Origin: Streptomyces sp. TLI_146
Lineage (GTDB): Bacteria; Actinomycetota; Actinomycetes; Streptomycetales; Streptomycetaceae
Length of the DNA: 64,000 bases
Assembly: GCF_002846415.1 (NCBI RefSeq)
Contig: NZ_PJMX01000001.1
Span: 6,696,001-6,760,000 of the forward strand
Reading direction: 5' to 3'
A program made the position numbers and the translations under genes. How positions within the stretch are numbered: position 1 is the stretch's first letter; each line of letters opens with the position of its first letter. The notes below the pieces were generated by a model. It was not told the origin of the DNA. It did not search any database and saw only the letters and a list, made by a program, of their open reading frames with translations. Positions 53,116 to 62,900 of the stretch are shown one piece after another.

Positions 53116-56100
53116 CTACCTTCGCGAACCGGTCTGGGTGCCCGCAGGGAGTCCGCTGTCGACGGACTCCTGCATCCTGGTCACGAGCGCAACCACCTGT
53201 TTGGTCAGCGCCTCGTCGTTGGTCTCGCCGAGTGCGGCGACCGCCGCTGTACCGAGCGCGATGGCCTCCACTGGGTCTGTCGCCCACAGAGCCGACGAAA
53301 GCAGGGAAAGTGCGTACCCCTCTCCATGGCGGTCCCGTGCCGTTCGGAAGAGCGTGATCGCCTCACGGACTGCTTCCGTGGCCCGGTCCGGGAGCTCTAG
53401 TTTCGCCCACACTTCGCTCAGGTTCATCAGCGCCTTGGCTTGCGCGTGAGCGTTGCCGGCCTCCTTGAGCAGCTCGCTCGCCCTCGTTAGCATCTGAGCG
53501 GCCTCGGCCGATGCGCCTGCCTGGTTCCGACTGGCCCCGAGGTTCGTCAGCGCAATGCCTTCCCCGAGCTTGTCCCCGATGTCGCGACATATGGCGACGG
53601 CCTCCTCAAGAACTTCCGAATCGCCACCGAATCCGCCTTGTCGCAGAGCCGTGCCCAGATTGGCGAGGGCCATAGCGACACCGTGGCGATCGTCGGCCTT
53701 GCGGAAGGAGTCCCGTGAGGCCGCGTGCGCAGCCGCAGCTTCACCGGCCTGCCCTAGCTCCCTTAGAGCCAGGCCCAGATTGTTCTGGGCGATCGCCTCA
53801 AGGTGCCAGTCCCCGAGGAGGCGGCAGATCTCGATACCCCGGTGGTATACGCCCACCGCCTCCTCGTAGCAGCGCGACTCTTCCAAAGAGCGTCCGAGAT
53901 TGTTGAGCGCGGCGGCTTCGCCACGGCGATTTCCCGTCTTGGCCTGGAGGACCACGGCCTTTCGCAGCACGAGTACAGCCCGCTCGATGTCACGCATCTC
54001 TTGGAGGGTGTAACCGAGGTTGGTCAGCACCTCCGCTTCGCCCAGAAGGAAGCCCTCCGCCCTGTGGGCGCTGAGGGCTTGCTCGTGTGCGGCAACTGCT
54101 TCGGAGAACCGGGTCAGTCCTCTGAGAGCGCATGCACGTGCGTCGATGAGCGCGGCGCGGACGCGGGTATGGGCGCTTCCGAGGCAGAGCTCCAGCGCGC
54201 TGTCGTATACGGCCGTCAATTCGGCGAAGCCTCGCCGCAGTTTGAGGTAGTCGCCGATACGTATCGCCATCTGCAGGATGGCGTAGGAGTTAGGTGCGCG
54301 GGGTGTTGCGGTGATGGCCGCGACGAGGTTCGCCCGTTCTTCATCCAGCCAGGAGAGCGCGGCGCTCCGGTCGGCGAACCGGGGCGCCGGAGACTGACCC
54401 GGGACGAGATGGCCGTGCGCCTCGGCCAGGCGGCCCGCGTAGTGGCGGAGCAGCCGAGCCGAGGCGGCGGAGCGATCGTCGTCGGACTGCTCCGCCCGCC
54501 CGGTCTCGTCCGCGTAGAGCCTGATCAGGTCGTGCATGCGCCACCGGCCGTATGTGGCCGCGCTCTGCACCAGATGGCCGCGCCCCAGGGCTTCCAGGAG
54601 TTCCTCGGCTGTGTCCGGGTCGACATCGCATAGCTGGGCCGCGGACTCGGTCGAGACGTCGGGGCCGGGGTTGAGCGCGAAGAGCCGGAAGAGCCGTGCC
54701 TGGTCCGGCGGCAGGTGCTGGTAGGACAGTTCGAAAGCGGCTCGTACCGCGAGGTTCCCCCGGCTCAACCGACGCAGGCGACGATGCTCGTCGTCCAGAG
54801 CCCGGGCCATCGAGGACAGCGGCCTGGCAGGCTGGTCCGCGAGGAGAGCGGCGACAATCCGCAGCGCCAGCGGCAGGTACCCGCACTGCCGGGCGATGGC
54901 CTCTGCCGCGTCTGGGGCGTCGTCGACCCGCGTGTCCCCCTCGCCCCGGCTCGCCCGCAGGACAAGGCGGAGCAGATCTAGGGAGTCCACGGGATTGAGG
55001 ATGGTCAGGTCGTGCAGGCGAGCATCGAGGTCGGACAGCGTGTGTCGGGAGGTGATCAGTACGGGGGTGCGTGCGTCACCTGGGAGGAGGGGCCGGACCT
55101 GCTCGCCGTCCATGGCGTCGTCGAGGACGATCAGAGTGCGCTGGCCCCCGTCGGCTCGGTTGCGCAGCGTCGATCGGTACAGCCGCGCGCGGTCCTCGAG
55201 CCCCACGGGGATGTGCTCGTGGTCGATGCCCAACCCCCGGAGCATGAAGGCGAGTGCCTCGTCGGGGCCCTGACGGCGGGCAGGGTCGTATCCGTAGAGC
55301 TCGGCGACAAGGACACCGGCGAACCACCCGTCCCGCCCATGGGCGCGATGGGCAACCTGCCGCACCAACTCGGTCTTTCCGACGCCGGGCAACCCAGCTA
55401 CGACGTGGACCGCCGACCCTTCGCCGATGGCACCCGGGTCCAGCACCGCGAGCAGCTCGGCCATAGCGGCTTCCCTACCGGTGAATGTGCCGGACAGGGT
55501 AGGCAGCCCCGAAAGGGCGGGGGTGGTCCGACGGGCAACGCGGAGGCGGGTGGCCCCACCCGCCGACGGTGCCACAGCGTCTCCCTCTTGTGGGATCGCG
55601 TACTGCAGCCCGTACTGCGGGAGTTGGGCCGCCAAGGCCGCCGCGTCGAGGCGCGTGCCCAGGGAGTTCAGGAGGAGGTCGCCCAAGGCGAGGGCCGCCA
55701 GGCGGCCGGGAGCCCCGGCCAGCGCCCTTTCGGCGAGGGCTGCATTGACGGCGACCACGTCGCGCTCATCGGGCCACTCCACCCACAGGGAACGGAGCAT
55801 GCGCCATGCTGCTTCCGGTGCGCCATAGATCCGGGGGGCCGCAAGTTCGTCGAAGGGAGCACGGAGTTCGTCCGTCAGCCAGTCACGGACGAAGGAGGGG
55901 AAGTCGTCGGAGCGACGGGCGCGGTCGCCGAGTTCCTGGAGCGGCCGGGCCGGCACCATGGAGACGAAGTGGAACTCGTGGCCCGCCTCGGCGTGGGTGC
56001 GCAGATGCCGCCAAATCCCCTTTGCCTCCAGGGACGCGACGTTCCAGCCGTTGGCATTACGGTTCTGTCGTTTGACTTGGTGCACCTCGGTGCGGCCGCC

Positions 56101-56262
56101 GTGGCGGTAGACGAACTCGGTTCCCTCGCCCAGGATTCCGTTCGGTTCGAGGGTGAGTGAATCGCCGTGCCCGAGCAGGATGTACAAGGCGTGCCTGATC
56201 GTCCAGGCCCCCTCGTAGCGGTTGCCGAACTTGTCCGTCTCACCACCCGGCCTCGGCGCCAC
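53116..56262 (-). CDS. STAND (NLR-like) protein: PD-(D/E)xK nuclease - NB-ARC - TPR
   Basis: The 1048-residue protein starts at a GTG with AAGGGGGAG 4 bp upstream. Residues about 1-200 form a Cap4/Mrr-like effector domain: RYEGAWT (Glu17), EF (Glu49-Phe50) and EVHQVKRQ (Glu59 to Lys64), the catalytic pattern of PD-(D/E)xK nucleases, followed by FHFVSM. An NB-ARC ATPase follows with Walker A GLPGVGKTE (290-298), Walker B LIVLDDA (377-383), VLITSR and an MHD-like MHDLIRLYA. From about residue 680 there are at least eight TPRs (LNNLGRSLEE, NNLGLALREL, ANLGTALRQ, TNLGASRNQ). This is the architecture of antiphage NLR-like proteins, in which ligand binding to the repeats triggers oligomerisation and DNA cleavage. 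Confidence 0.82.
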   Translation of the reverse strand: MAPRPGGETDKFGNRYEGAWTIRHALYILLGHGDSLTLEPNGILGEGTEFVYRHGGRTEVHQVKRQNRNANGWNVASLEAKGIWRHLRTHAEAGHEFHFVSMVPARPLQELGDRARRSDDFPSFVRDWLTDELRAPFDELAAPRIYGAPEAAWRMLRSLWVEWPDERDVVAVNAALAERALAGAPGRLAALALGDLLLNSLGTRLDAAALAAQLPQYGLQYAIPQEGDAVAPSAGGATRLRVARRTTPALSGLPTLSGTFTGREAAMAELLAVLDPGAIGEGSAVHVVAGLPGVGKTELVRQVAHRAHGRDGWFAGVLVAELYGYDPARRQGPDEALAFMLRGLGIDHEHIPVGLEDRARLYRSTLRNRADGGQRTLIVLDDAMDGEQVRPLLPGDARTPVLITSRHTLSDLDARLHDLTILNPVDSLDLLRLVLRASRGEGDTRVDDAPDAAEAIARQCGYLPLALRIVAALLADQPARPLSSMARALDDEHRRLRRLSRGNLAVRAAFELSYQHLPPDQARLFRLFALNPGPDVSTESAAQLCDVDPDTAEELLEALGRGHLVQSAATYGRWRMHDLIRLYADETGRAEQSDDDRSAASARLLRHYAGRLAEAHGHLVPGQSPAPRFADRSAALSWLDEERANLVAAITATPRAPNSYAILQMAIRIGDYLKLRRGFAELTAVYDSALELCLGSAHTRVRAALIDARACALRGLTRFSEAVAAHEQALSAHRAEGFLLGEAEVLTNLGYTLQEMRDIERAVLVLRKAVVLQAKTGNRRGEAAALNNLGRSLEESRCYEEAVGVYHRGIEICRLLGDWHLEAIAQNNLGLALRELGQAGEAAAAHAASRDSFRKADDRHGVAMALANLGTALRQGGFGGDSEVLEEAVAICRDIGDKLGEGIALTNLGASRNQAGASAEAAQMLTRASELLKEAGNAHAQAKALMNLSEVWAKLELPDRATEAVREAITLFRTARDRHGEGYALSLLSSALWATDPVEAIALGTAAVAALGETNDEALTKQVVALVTRMQESVDSGLPAGTQTGSRR

Positions 56263-56689
56263 CAGCTCCCCCTTGCCCGCCCAACGGACGACTCCGCGAC
56301 CCCGCCCCGTGCACGGTCGCGCGCAGGGCCACCGTACCCGGCGGCGCTGACAGCGGTGTTCCGCCGGCAGCATGGCTGGGGGAAGGCCACTGAGCTGGGC
56401 TCAGTGCGCTCGCCGTCGGCTGCCGCTGGGATTCCGGTGGAGTGGCAGATTCACAAAGGCGACGTGTGGCCGCCTGCCGAGGAGTGCTCCCCGCGGGCGG
56501 CCACAACAGGCATGGGGGAACTACTGCTCGTCGAGCACCCCGGCCCCGGCACCGCCCCAGCGCCGCAGCGTCTCTGGAACGGTGACCGTGCCGTCGGGGT
56601 CGCTGGTGCTTTTCGAGGATCGCGGGCAGCGGACGGCCGGTGGCGAGGGCCTAGGCGTTGAGGGTGTGGGCGTGTACGCCGCCTTGTCA

Positions 56690-56929
56690 CTACCGGCCGG
56701 GCGGTAGCGGATGTTGCCGCGCCGGGCTTGGTGGCCGCGGGCGTTCGAGACCGAGCTGACCTCGACGTAGGTGTTGCTGCCGAACAGACGCTGCACCGGA
56801 TCCCGACCATGCTGCGCCTGTATGCGCAGTGCGCGAGCATCGCAGCGGCAGTTCGACGAGTCCTTGGGCGGAGGCGTGCAGGTCGTCCAGTGACTCCGGC
56901 AGACGCGGCCGGAATTCCTCCCGGTACAA
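56690..56929 (-). pseudogene. Relic of a small Streptomyces regulatory-cluster protein
   Basis: The frame opens with MYREEFRPRLPESLDDLHASAQGLVELPLR-like sequence, which resembles the middle of a common Streptomyces protein of unknown function (from memory), then loses similarity after about 32 codons, as expected for a frameshifted remnant. No RBS precedes it. Confidence 0.35.
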
Positions 56930-57268
56930 CGCGAGGTCCTCGGCGACCGGGCCCGGGACGTCGCCGGACTCGGGGGCGGCCTGCTGCGGGCTGGAGGCAT
57001 GCCTCCATTACGTCGCCGGGGAAGCGGCGCGGGGGACGACGGGCGAGCCGTGACGCAGGTGTGGCACTTGGGTTGCCATCGAGGCTTCCTACGCGGGTGG
57101 CCACCGAGAGGCGCGGCATCAGCGAGGCGGAGATCATTCGCCAGAGCATCCACCTTGTCGGCACGGCCAACCGCGTCTGGCCCGGGCCTCTCCCGTACGT
57201 ACGAGAGGGTTGTCCGCACTACCACAAAGCGAGAGGTGCGCGGCGCCGTCGCCGACGACCTGCCCTGC

Positions 57269-57313
57269 TTTCCGATGGCTCACGTGGAGTGTGTGGCGAT
57301 TCTGGAGCCTGTG
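57269..57313 (+). other. Putative second attachment site / displaced trmA 3' end
   Basis: This is a near-copy of 52563-52610, encoding FPMAHVECVAILEP in place of FPMTHHVECVAILEP, with a 20-nt identical core and one 3-nt deletion. Upstream sequence shows no further similarity to the trmA-like gene, so it is a short boundary repeat and not a second gene copy. Confidence 0.6.
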
Positions 57314-57537
57314 CGGGACGAGGACCGAGCCGCGTTACTCCGAAGCCCCCCTCGGGCGACGCCGTTTCTGACAGAACGGCAGCTGGTGCCGTGCGAGCAC
57401 AAGGCTTGAGGACTCCGTATGAGTCACTGTTGGCCACCGTAAAGTGACGAAAGTGCTTCCGGAATGTTTCGGATGGGCATACCCTGCGGGGATTACCGCA
57501 CGTCAGACCGCAGCGGCTGAAGCGCGGCGGAGGTGTC

Positions 57538-59859
57538 ATGGGTGGGGACCCGTATCTATCAGCAACGGTTGACGAACATGGGGGGTCGCAGGCGTCGTTG
57601 ACGCCCGACGACAGGGCGCAGGTGCCTGATCCGTACGGGGAACGGGCCCTGCTGACCGCTGCCATGACGAAGGGCTACGGCGCCGTACCCGACGAAGAGC
57701 GTGGCCGGTTGCGGCACTATCTCGAAGCAGTCGTCTCGGTTCGTCCGGCGCCCGTCCACACCGCCGTCGCCTTCAACGCCGTGTACTTCGGGTACGACCT
57801 CGGTGGCGACGGCTACGGCGGCAGCCCACTCCGCCTCGACGACTTCCCTGTGATCACCTTCGGTGAGTGTGCCCCCGTGCTCCCGGTCGGTGCGATGGTG
57901 CGCGTCACCACCGGGTCGGACCCGGTTTACGCCGAGATCGTCTATCGGGAAGGCGCCCACCCTGAGGTCGGTGCCCTCGGTGACGTGCCGGCCTGGGTTT
58001 CGGGGGCGCCTGCGGGCGCCGAGGGCCCGGGCAGGCCGGGAGAAGATGTCGGGCTACGGCGCAGGGAGCTCCTGGTCCCGGACCTCGATGCCTTCGGGCC
58101 GGCTCTGAGCCTGTCGTCGGCCCAGCTCCACCGCTTACGCACGCGTCGGCGCTGGATGAACGAGGACGGGCATGTCGTGGTCGACGTGTGCTATCCGTCC
58201 CCGGAGGCGGCCCGGCGCGACGACCTGACGGCTTATGCGGAGCATCTGCTGACGACGGCGCGGGAACAACTGCTCAGCCCCTTCGTTCCCGTTTCCCTGG
58301 CTGCGCTGGTGGGTGGCACACAGGACGACGACCTGAGGGCGGGCCTGCTCGGTCTCCTCGACACGGTGAAGGGTGTACTCGACTCCAGCGCCGCCTTGCG
58401 CACGTGGCGGGACTACGCCATGAGCCGGACCTCCCTCGCGGAATGCTGGCGGGACCCCGGGCCGCTGGGAGGGGATGACCTCAGGTCGCTCGCCGCGGAG
58501 GTCGAGCGCGCGGCCACTCCGGAGCGGCGGCGCTACGGTCTCACCACGCCGGTCACCGTGTATACAGCCGTCGGGCCGAGGATCCGTGGATTCCCGGGAG
58601 CGACGGAGTTACTCAGGGGAGTGGGGTACGCCGCAGCGGTGTGCCGGGCGAACGTGGCGCTCACCGACGTCGTCCAAGGGAACAGCGAGCACGGGCTGTT
58701 CGAGACGGGCTCCCGGATCACGCTCGATGATGCCTTCGAAAGCGGAGGCGTGTGGCGGTCCCATTATCCCGGTGGCGCGGAAGCGGCGGGAGACACCTTC
58801 GCTCCGGCCGGGCGGGGGTGGACGTCCACGTTACCCCCGCCCTTGGAGCCGGAACCGACAACAGAGTTGGAGCCCGAGGATCTGTGCCTGGCCGACGACG
58901 CCGCTCTGAGTATCGGCGAACTCTTGCGGAGTGATGCACAGGAAATCGTCTGGCGGGTGCCCCTGCGACTGTCCCAGTTCATCGACGGGTGGTTCCCCTT
59001 GCCTCTGTGCGTCGTGGAAGAACTTCGCGGTTCTGCCGGTGCGTGCCGCCAGATTCGCCTTGAACTCCACCATGAGGGTGAGGTGTTGGGCCCGGAAGAG
59101 GCGGTGCAGGATGTCATCGCCGAACTCGGTGACGAGTCGGGCCGGTTGGCCGGGATTGTCTGGCCGCGCGACTTCTTCCCGGGCCTGATGCTGGAGCTGC
59201 GCTGTCTCCGCGGTAGCTCGTTGATCCGGCTGGCCACGACGCGGCTTGCGGAACGAGTGCAGGTCGGTGACCGTGTCACCGGCCATTGCTATGAGCCCCG
59301 TGTGCTCACGAGGGAGGACGTCCCGGGAAGCGACCGCTACGGTGACAGCGCGGTCGGGCTCGGCCCCCGGCAACTGGTCATGCGCACCGTGCGCCGTTGC
59401 GGCCTGCTCACCCTGGATGGCCATGCTCTCCTGGACCGTTCGGTGCTGCCGAGCGCGGCCTACGGGCGTTGGCCGGCTCGATCGCAGGCCGCCGCGCTGG
59501 AATCGGCTGTGGTGGAACTCCTCGCGGAAAGGCTTCTGGAACCGGCCCTCGGTAGCCGGGACTCCTGGGGGCAGCCGCATTTCCCGCCGCGCGACGGGCA
59601 GCGAACCATCCCCCTCATCGCCTACCGCCCCGCTGCCACGCGCGTAATACGTCCCTGGGGCGGCACCGGATTGGGAGGCGAGGAGATGCGAGGCGTTCAG
59701 TTCGTCCCCGGCCATCTGCGCCGCCTGCGACCGGGATGTTCGCCCAGTGAAGTGCAGCGTGTCGCCTTTCGGGAGCACTGCCGCAGGCTCGGCAAGGCGG
59801 ACGGCTGGGAACTTCCCTACGGATACACGTTCGTAACCGAACATATGCGCGGTCACTGA
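57538..59859 (+). CDS. Large protein of unknown family, partner of the downstream giant gene
   Basis: The 773-residue soluble protein has no membrane segment and no recognised enzyme motif. Landmarks are an N-terminal alpha/beta region (VHTAVAFNAVYFGYDLGGDGYGG, LRLDDFPVITFGECAPVL), a middle region LSIGELLRSDAQEIVWRVPLRLSQFIDGWFPLP near 465-490, and a C-terminal block VPGHLRRL...LPYGYTFVTEHMRGH. GGAGG lies 6 bp before the ATG. The next gene starts 82 bp downstream on the same strand, so the pair is probably one transcript. I have not identified its family. Confidence 0.72.
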   Translation: MGGDPYLSATVDEHGGSQASLTPDDRAQVPDPYGERALLTAAMTKGYGAVPDEERGRLRHYLEAVVSVRPAPVHTAVAFNAVYFGYDLGGDGYGGSPLRLDDFPVITFGECAPVLPVGAMVRVTTGSDPVYAEIVYREGAHPEVGALGDVPAWVSGAPAGAEGPGRPGEDVGLRRRELLVPDLDAFGPALSLSSAQLHRLRTRRRWMNEDGHVVVDVCYPSPEAARRDDLTAYAEHLLTTAREQLLSPFVPVSLAALVGGTQDDDLRAGLLGLLDTVKGVLDSSAALRTWRDYAMSRTSLAECWRDPGPLGGDDLRSLAAEVERAATPERRRYGLTTPVTVYTAVGPRIRGFPGATELLRGVGYAAAVCRANVALTDVVQGNSEHGLFETGSRITLDDAFESGGVWRSHYPGGAEAAGDTFAPAGRGWTSTLPPPLEPEPTTELEPEDLCLADDAALSIGELLRSDAQEIVWRVPLRLSQFIDGWFPLPLCVVEELRGSAGACRQIRLELHHEGEVLGPEEAVQDVIAELGDESGRLAGIVWPRDFFPGLMLELRCLRGSSLIRLATTRLAERVQVGDRVTGHCYEPRVLTREDVPGSDRYGDSAVGLGPRQLVMRTVRRCGLLTLDGHALLDRSVLPSAAYGRWPARSQAAALESAVVELLAERLLEPALGSRDSWGQPHFPPRDGQRTIPLIAYRPAATRVIRPWGGTGLGGEEMRGVQFVPGHLRRLRPGCSPSEVQRVAFREHCRRLGKADGWELPYGYTFVTEHMRGH

Positions 59860-59940
59860 TCCGTCACCTCTTCGCGTGTCCACGGGTCCGGACGGCTCCC
59901 CTCTTTCGTCCCTGTGTCCACAGAAACGGAGTACGCGTAC

Positions 59941-62900
59941 ATGCAAGACCGCTACCGCGTCGTCACGGGGCCGCCGTGGTCCCCGGTGAGCGTCCCGGCG
60001 CAAGACCTCGAAGGCCTGGCTGTCGCGCTCAACGCCTTGGAGCCGCCGACGATCGCCGCCCTGAACGACCTCACGGTCGACATGGTGGAACTGGCCTTCA
60101 ACTCCCTGCGGCCAAAGGACCGGCAGCAGTTGCTCGGCAGTCTGGGGATCCGCATGGCGGCCCCCCGTCGGGTGAGCGGTGCCCTGTGCCGGGACGTGCT
60201 CGCCAGGTTGCGGCGTGAGTCCCGGCAGCAGACCGCCACGCACGGGATCAGAGCACTCACGGTCACCGTGATGAATCAGGTGAGTGACTTCGTCTTCGCA
60301 CCGCGGGGTGAGACCGTTCCCGACCCCGTTGCCCGGTGGGGCACGACGCTCGTCCGGGCCACTGTGTTCGCGTGGTGCCATGCCTCCGTTGCCAGCGCCC
60401 ACATCCTTGCCTGGGCGGCGGACCAGGACTGGTTCGCGGTGATGGCCGACGGGAAGGAGACTGCTCAGCTCGTAGCTGTTGCTGCGGCGGCACGGTCCCT
60501 CGTCGAGGCGCACCCTGGCTTCGTCCCCGGAGCAGCGGAAGCCGACGACTCGCTGCTCCCGGGCGAGGGAAAGACCGTACGCCCAGCCGTCACTGAGCGG
60601 GCGGGCGGGGATCCCCCCTCCTACCAGACCGGGGTACTCGATCTCGGCACTCCTCACGAGATGACCGCTGCGGCGTCCGACGACATCGGTACCGACGAGG
60701 GGACGGATCCGGAGTCGGCATGCAGGCAACTGGAGTCAGCTCTCGCGCGTGCCCGGCAAGCTGCCGAGAACGTGATCGGCTCGATCATGGACGGTTGCCC
60801 TCCGCGGAGCGAGGACCTGGCTCCACTGGTCGCGCTGGGAGCTGCCTTCGACAGCGTCGACGCGGTGCTCCGCGCGGTGGGGATCGTGGAAGTGCCGCGC
60901 CGTCTGGAGGAGTTGACTCGTGCCGCACGTGCTTACGGGGCGGTGCGCGAGCATGACCTCCGGGCACGGGAGTTGCTGCGCGAACTGCTGAATGTCACCG
61001 CCCGGCCGGACAGCTCCGCCGCGGCTGCCGCTGCCGCTGACGCCGTGCGCAGCGCGGCCCGTTGCTTGCTGGACACTGCGCTGTGGGAGGACCGGCAATG
61101 GGATGAAAGCGCCGCGTTGGCCGCCTTGGCCCGGATCATCGGGCTCGGGCGGCAGGCGGATGCCGCGGCGGAGATCCTGGCCCTGCAGGAGCAGGTCGTG
61201 CAGACGTTGCCCACCTGCGCCATAGCGGTGGTCATCGCAGCTGAACTCACGTTGGCCCAGCCGGAGGACGCCGGTGGTGAACCCGATGAGGCCGAGGCGA
61301 GACGCGCCGCCGAGCACGCCGGCGGCGAAACGACTGTGAAGTACGCCGACCTGCCACCGTCCGGAGAGCCGGAGGAGACTGCCCGCCGCCCCGTTGAGGA
61401 GCCCGCGCCCCGGCACATCTCCGAACCGGAAGCCGTGACGGCCTACGAGCCCACGTCTGCCCTCGATGGGCAGGGCGCGCCAGCTGCAGAGAAGGACCCG
61501 ACACCTCCCACCGGCCAGGACACGCCTGTCGCGACAGCGGTCTCCGAGCCGGTCCACGTTACCGAAGCGCATGCCATGCCCTCCGTGGACAGAGACCCGG
61601 ACTCGTTGACGGAGCCGGAGGCGATTGTCTCGGATTCCGCGGCGCCACCTATCCGTCCCGCCGAGGACACGCTCGTCCGCGAGGCGGCTCCGGCCGTGGG
61701 TGATGCCTTTGATGAGGCCGCGGCCGAGCAGGCCTTGGCGCATCTGGTCGTGAAGCGGCGCTTCGGACTGGCCCAACATCTGGCGAGGGCCGCCGGCTAC
61801 CCCGAGCCTCAGGTGGTGGCACTCCGCTTGGCCGGTGCCGCCGCGCTGCTCACCTCCGGTGACAGTAGGGCTGCCCGCCTGACGGCAGACCTGCTCCAGC
61901 AGTACGGCGGATACGCGGGCCCGGACACCGAGGGCAGTGAACTCCTCCTGCTGCCCGCACTGCTGCGAACCGCCCTGATCACTGGTGACCACTCGGCAGG
62001 GGCCCAGCTCAAGGCGCTGGTGCCCCGGCTCCCTGAGGGGCTCGCGGAGGCGGGAACCGCCGTCGCCGACCGGGCCCTCAGCGGTGCCCTGATGATCGCC
62101 TCTCCGCTGGTTGCCGGTGCCTCCGAAAGCGAGGTTCGGGTGCGGGAGCTGCGCGAGCAGAGCCGTGCCCTTCTCGCGCCGCAGAGGCTGCGGTTCGCGC
62201 GGGCGACGGAGATCGCCAAGTGCTGGCTCGCTCCGGAGGACGGGATGCTGGGATCTTTGCTCACGACCGTCGCCGGCGACAGTCGCGAAGCGATGCAGCA
62301 GGTGCGGGAACAGGCCGAGCGGCTGGGCAGGCTGGCCGAGATCAACAGCGAGATCGACCGCATGGACCGCAAGCACCGCTCGTCCAGTGGCAAGCCGCTC
62401 CAAGGCTCCGGGCGCCAGGATCTGGTCCACTTGGTGGAGCGAGCCGTCAGTCTGGTCAAGGAGTGGTGCCTGGCGGTCGAAGGTACCCGGCGCAGTGACC
62501 GTTCCGATGGGAACCGGGCGGCCAAGGAGATCGCCTCTTTGCGTCGGTCCCTGCTGGACGGCCAAGAGGCGGCGCTGATGGAGCTGGAGCAGATGGCGCG
62601 GCGTTCGGATGCCCTCGCCGCCGCGACGGCCTGGGCCGCACGCGCGTCGATGGAGGAGCTGTTCGCCATGCTCGCCGGTGACGCCATGGCCAGGCGCTCG
62701 GGTGTTTCGGTCCGCCCGGAGCTCGTGCTGGACGCCGAATTGCTGAAGGTGTGTGACACCTGTGACGAGCGGCCCTCGCTCGAGGCACTGCTGAACGCGG
62801 TCGACCGGAGCTGGCGGGACGCCCTCGACGAGCGACTCTCCCGAGACGCCTTCGCCGCGGCCCGTAGCATCGTCGAACTGGCCGAACTAGGCCTGCTGCC

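Larger units (their letters stand above)
56263..57537. other. Decayed, recombined sequence between the STAND gene and the next gene
   Basis: These 1275 bp have overlapping frames on both strands but none with an RBS and coherent domain. They hold a relic on the minus strand (56690-56929), an antitoxin-like fragment (DGTVTVPETLRRWGG, minus strand near 56540-56600) and the second trmA-like end (57269-57313). It reads as debris from several insertions. Confidence 0.55.

Noticed and set aside
53803-54633. Plus-strand open frame of 276 codons opposite the STAND gene
   Set aside because: It is antisense to clear TPR repeats, has no RBS and shows no domain; it is a coding shadow.
56999-57409. Second TrmA-type gene
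   Set aside because: Only about 15 codons match the end of the methyltransferase; the rest of the frame has no similarity, so it is a boundary repeat.
60736-62565. 609-codon minus-strand frame opposite the giant gene
   Set aside because: The plus frame is continuous for over 1350 codons with normal third-position G+C bias; the minus frame is its shadow, rich in Arg/Gly/Gln as such shadows are.
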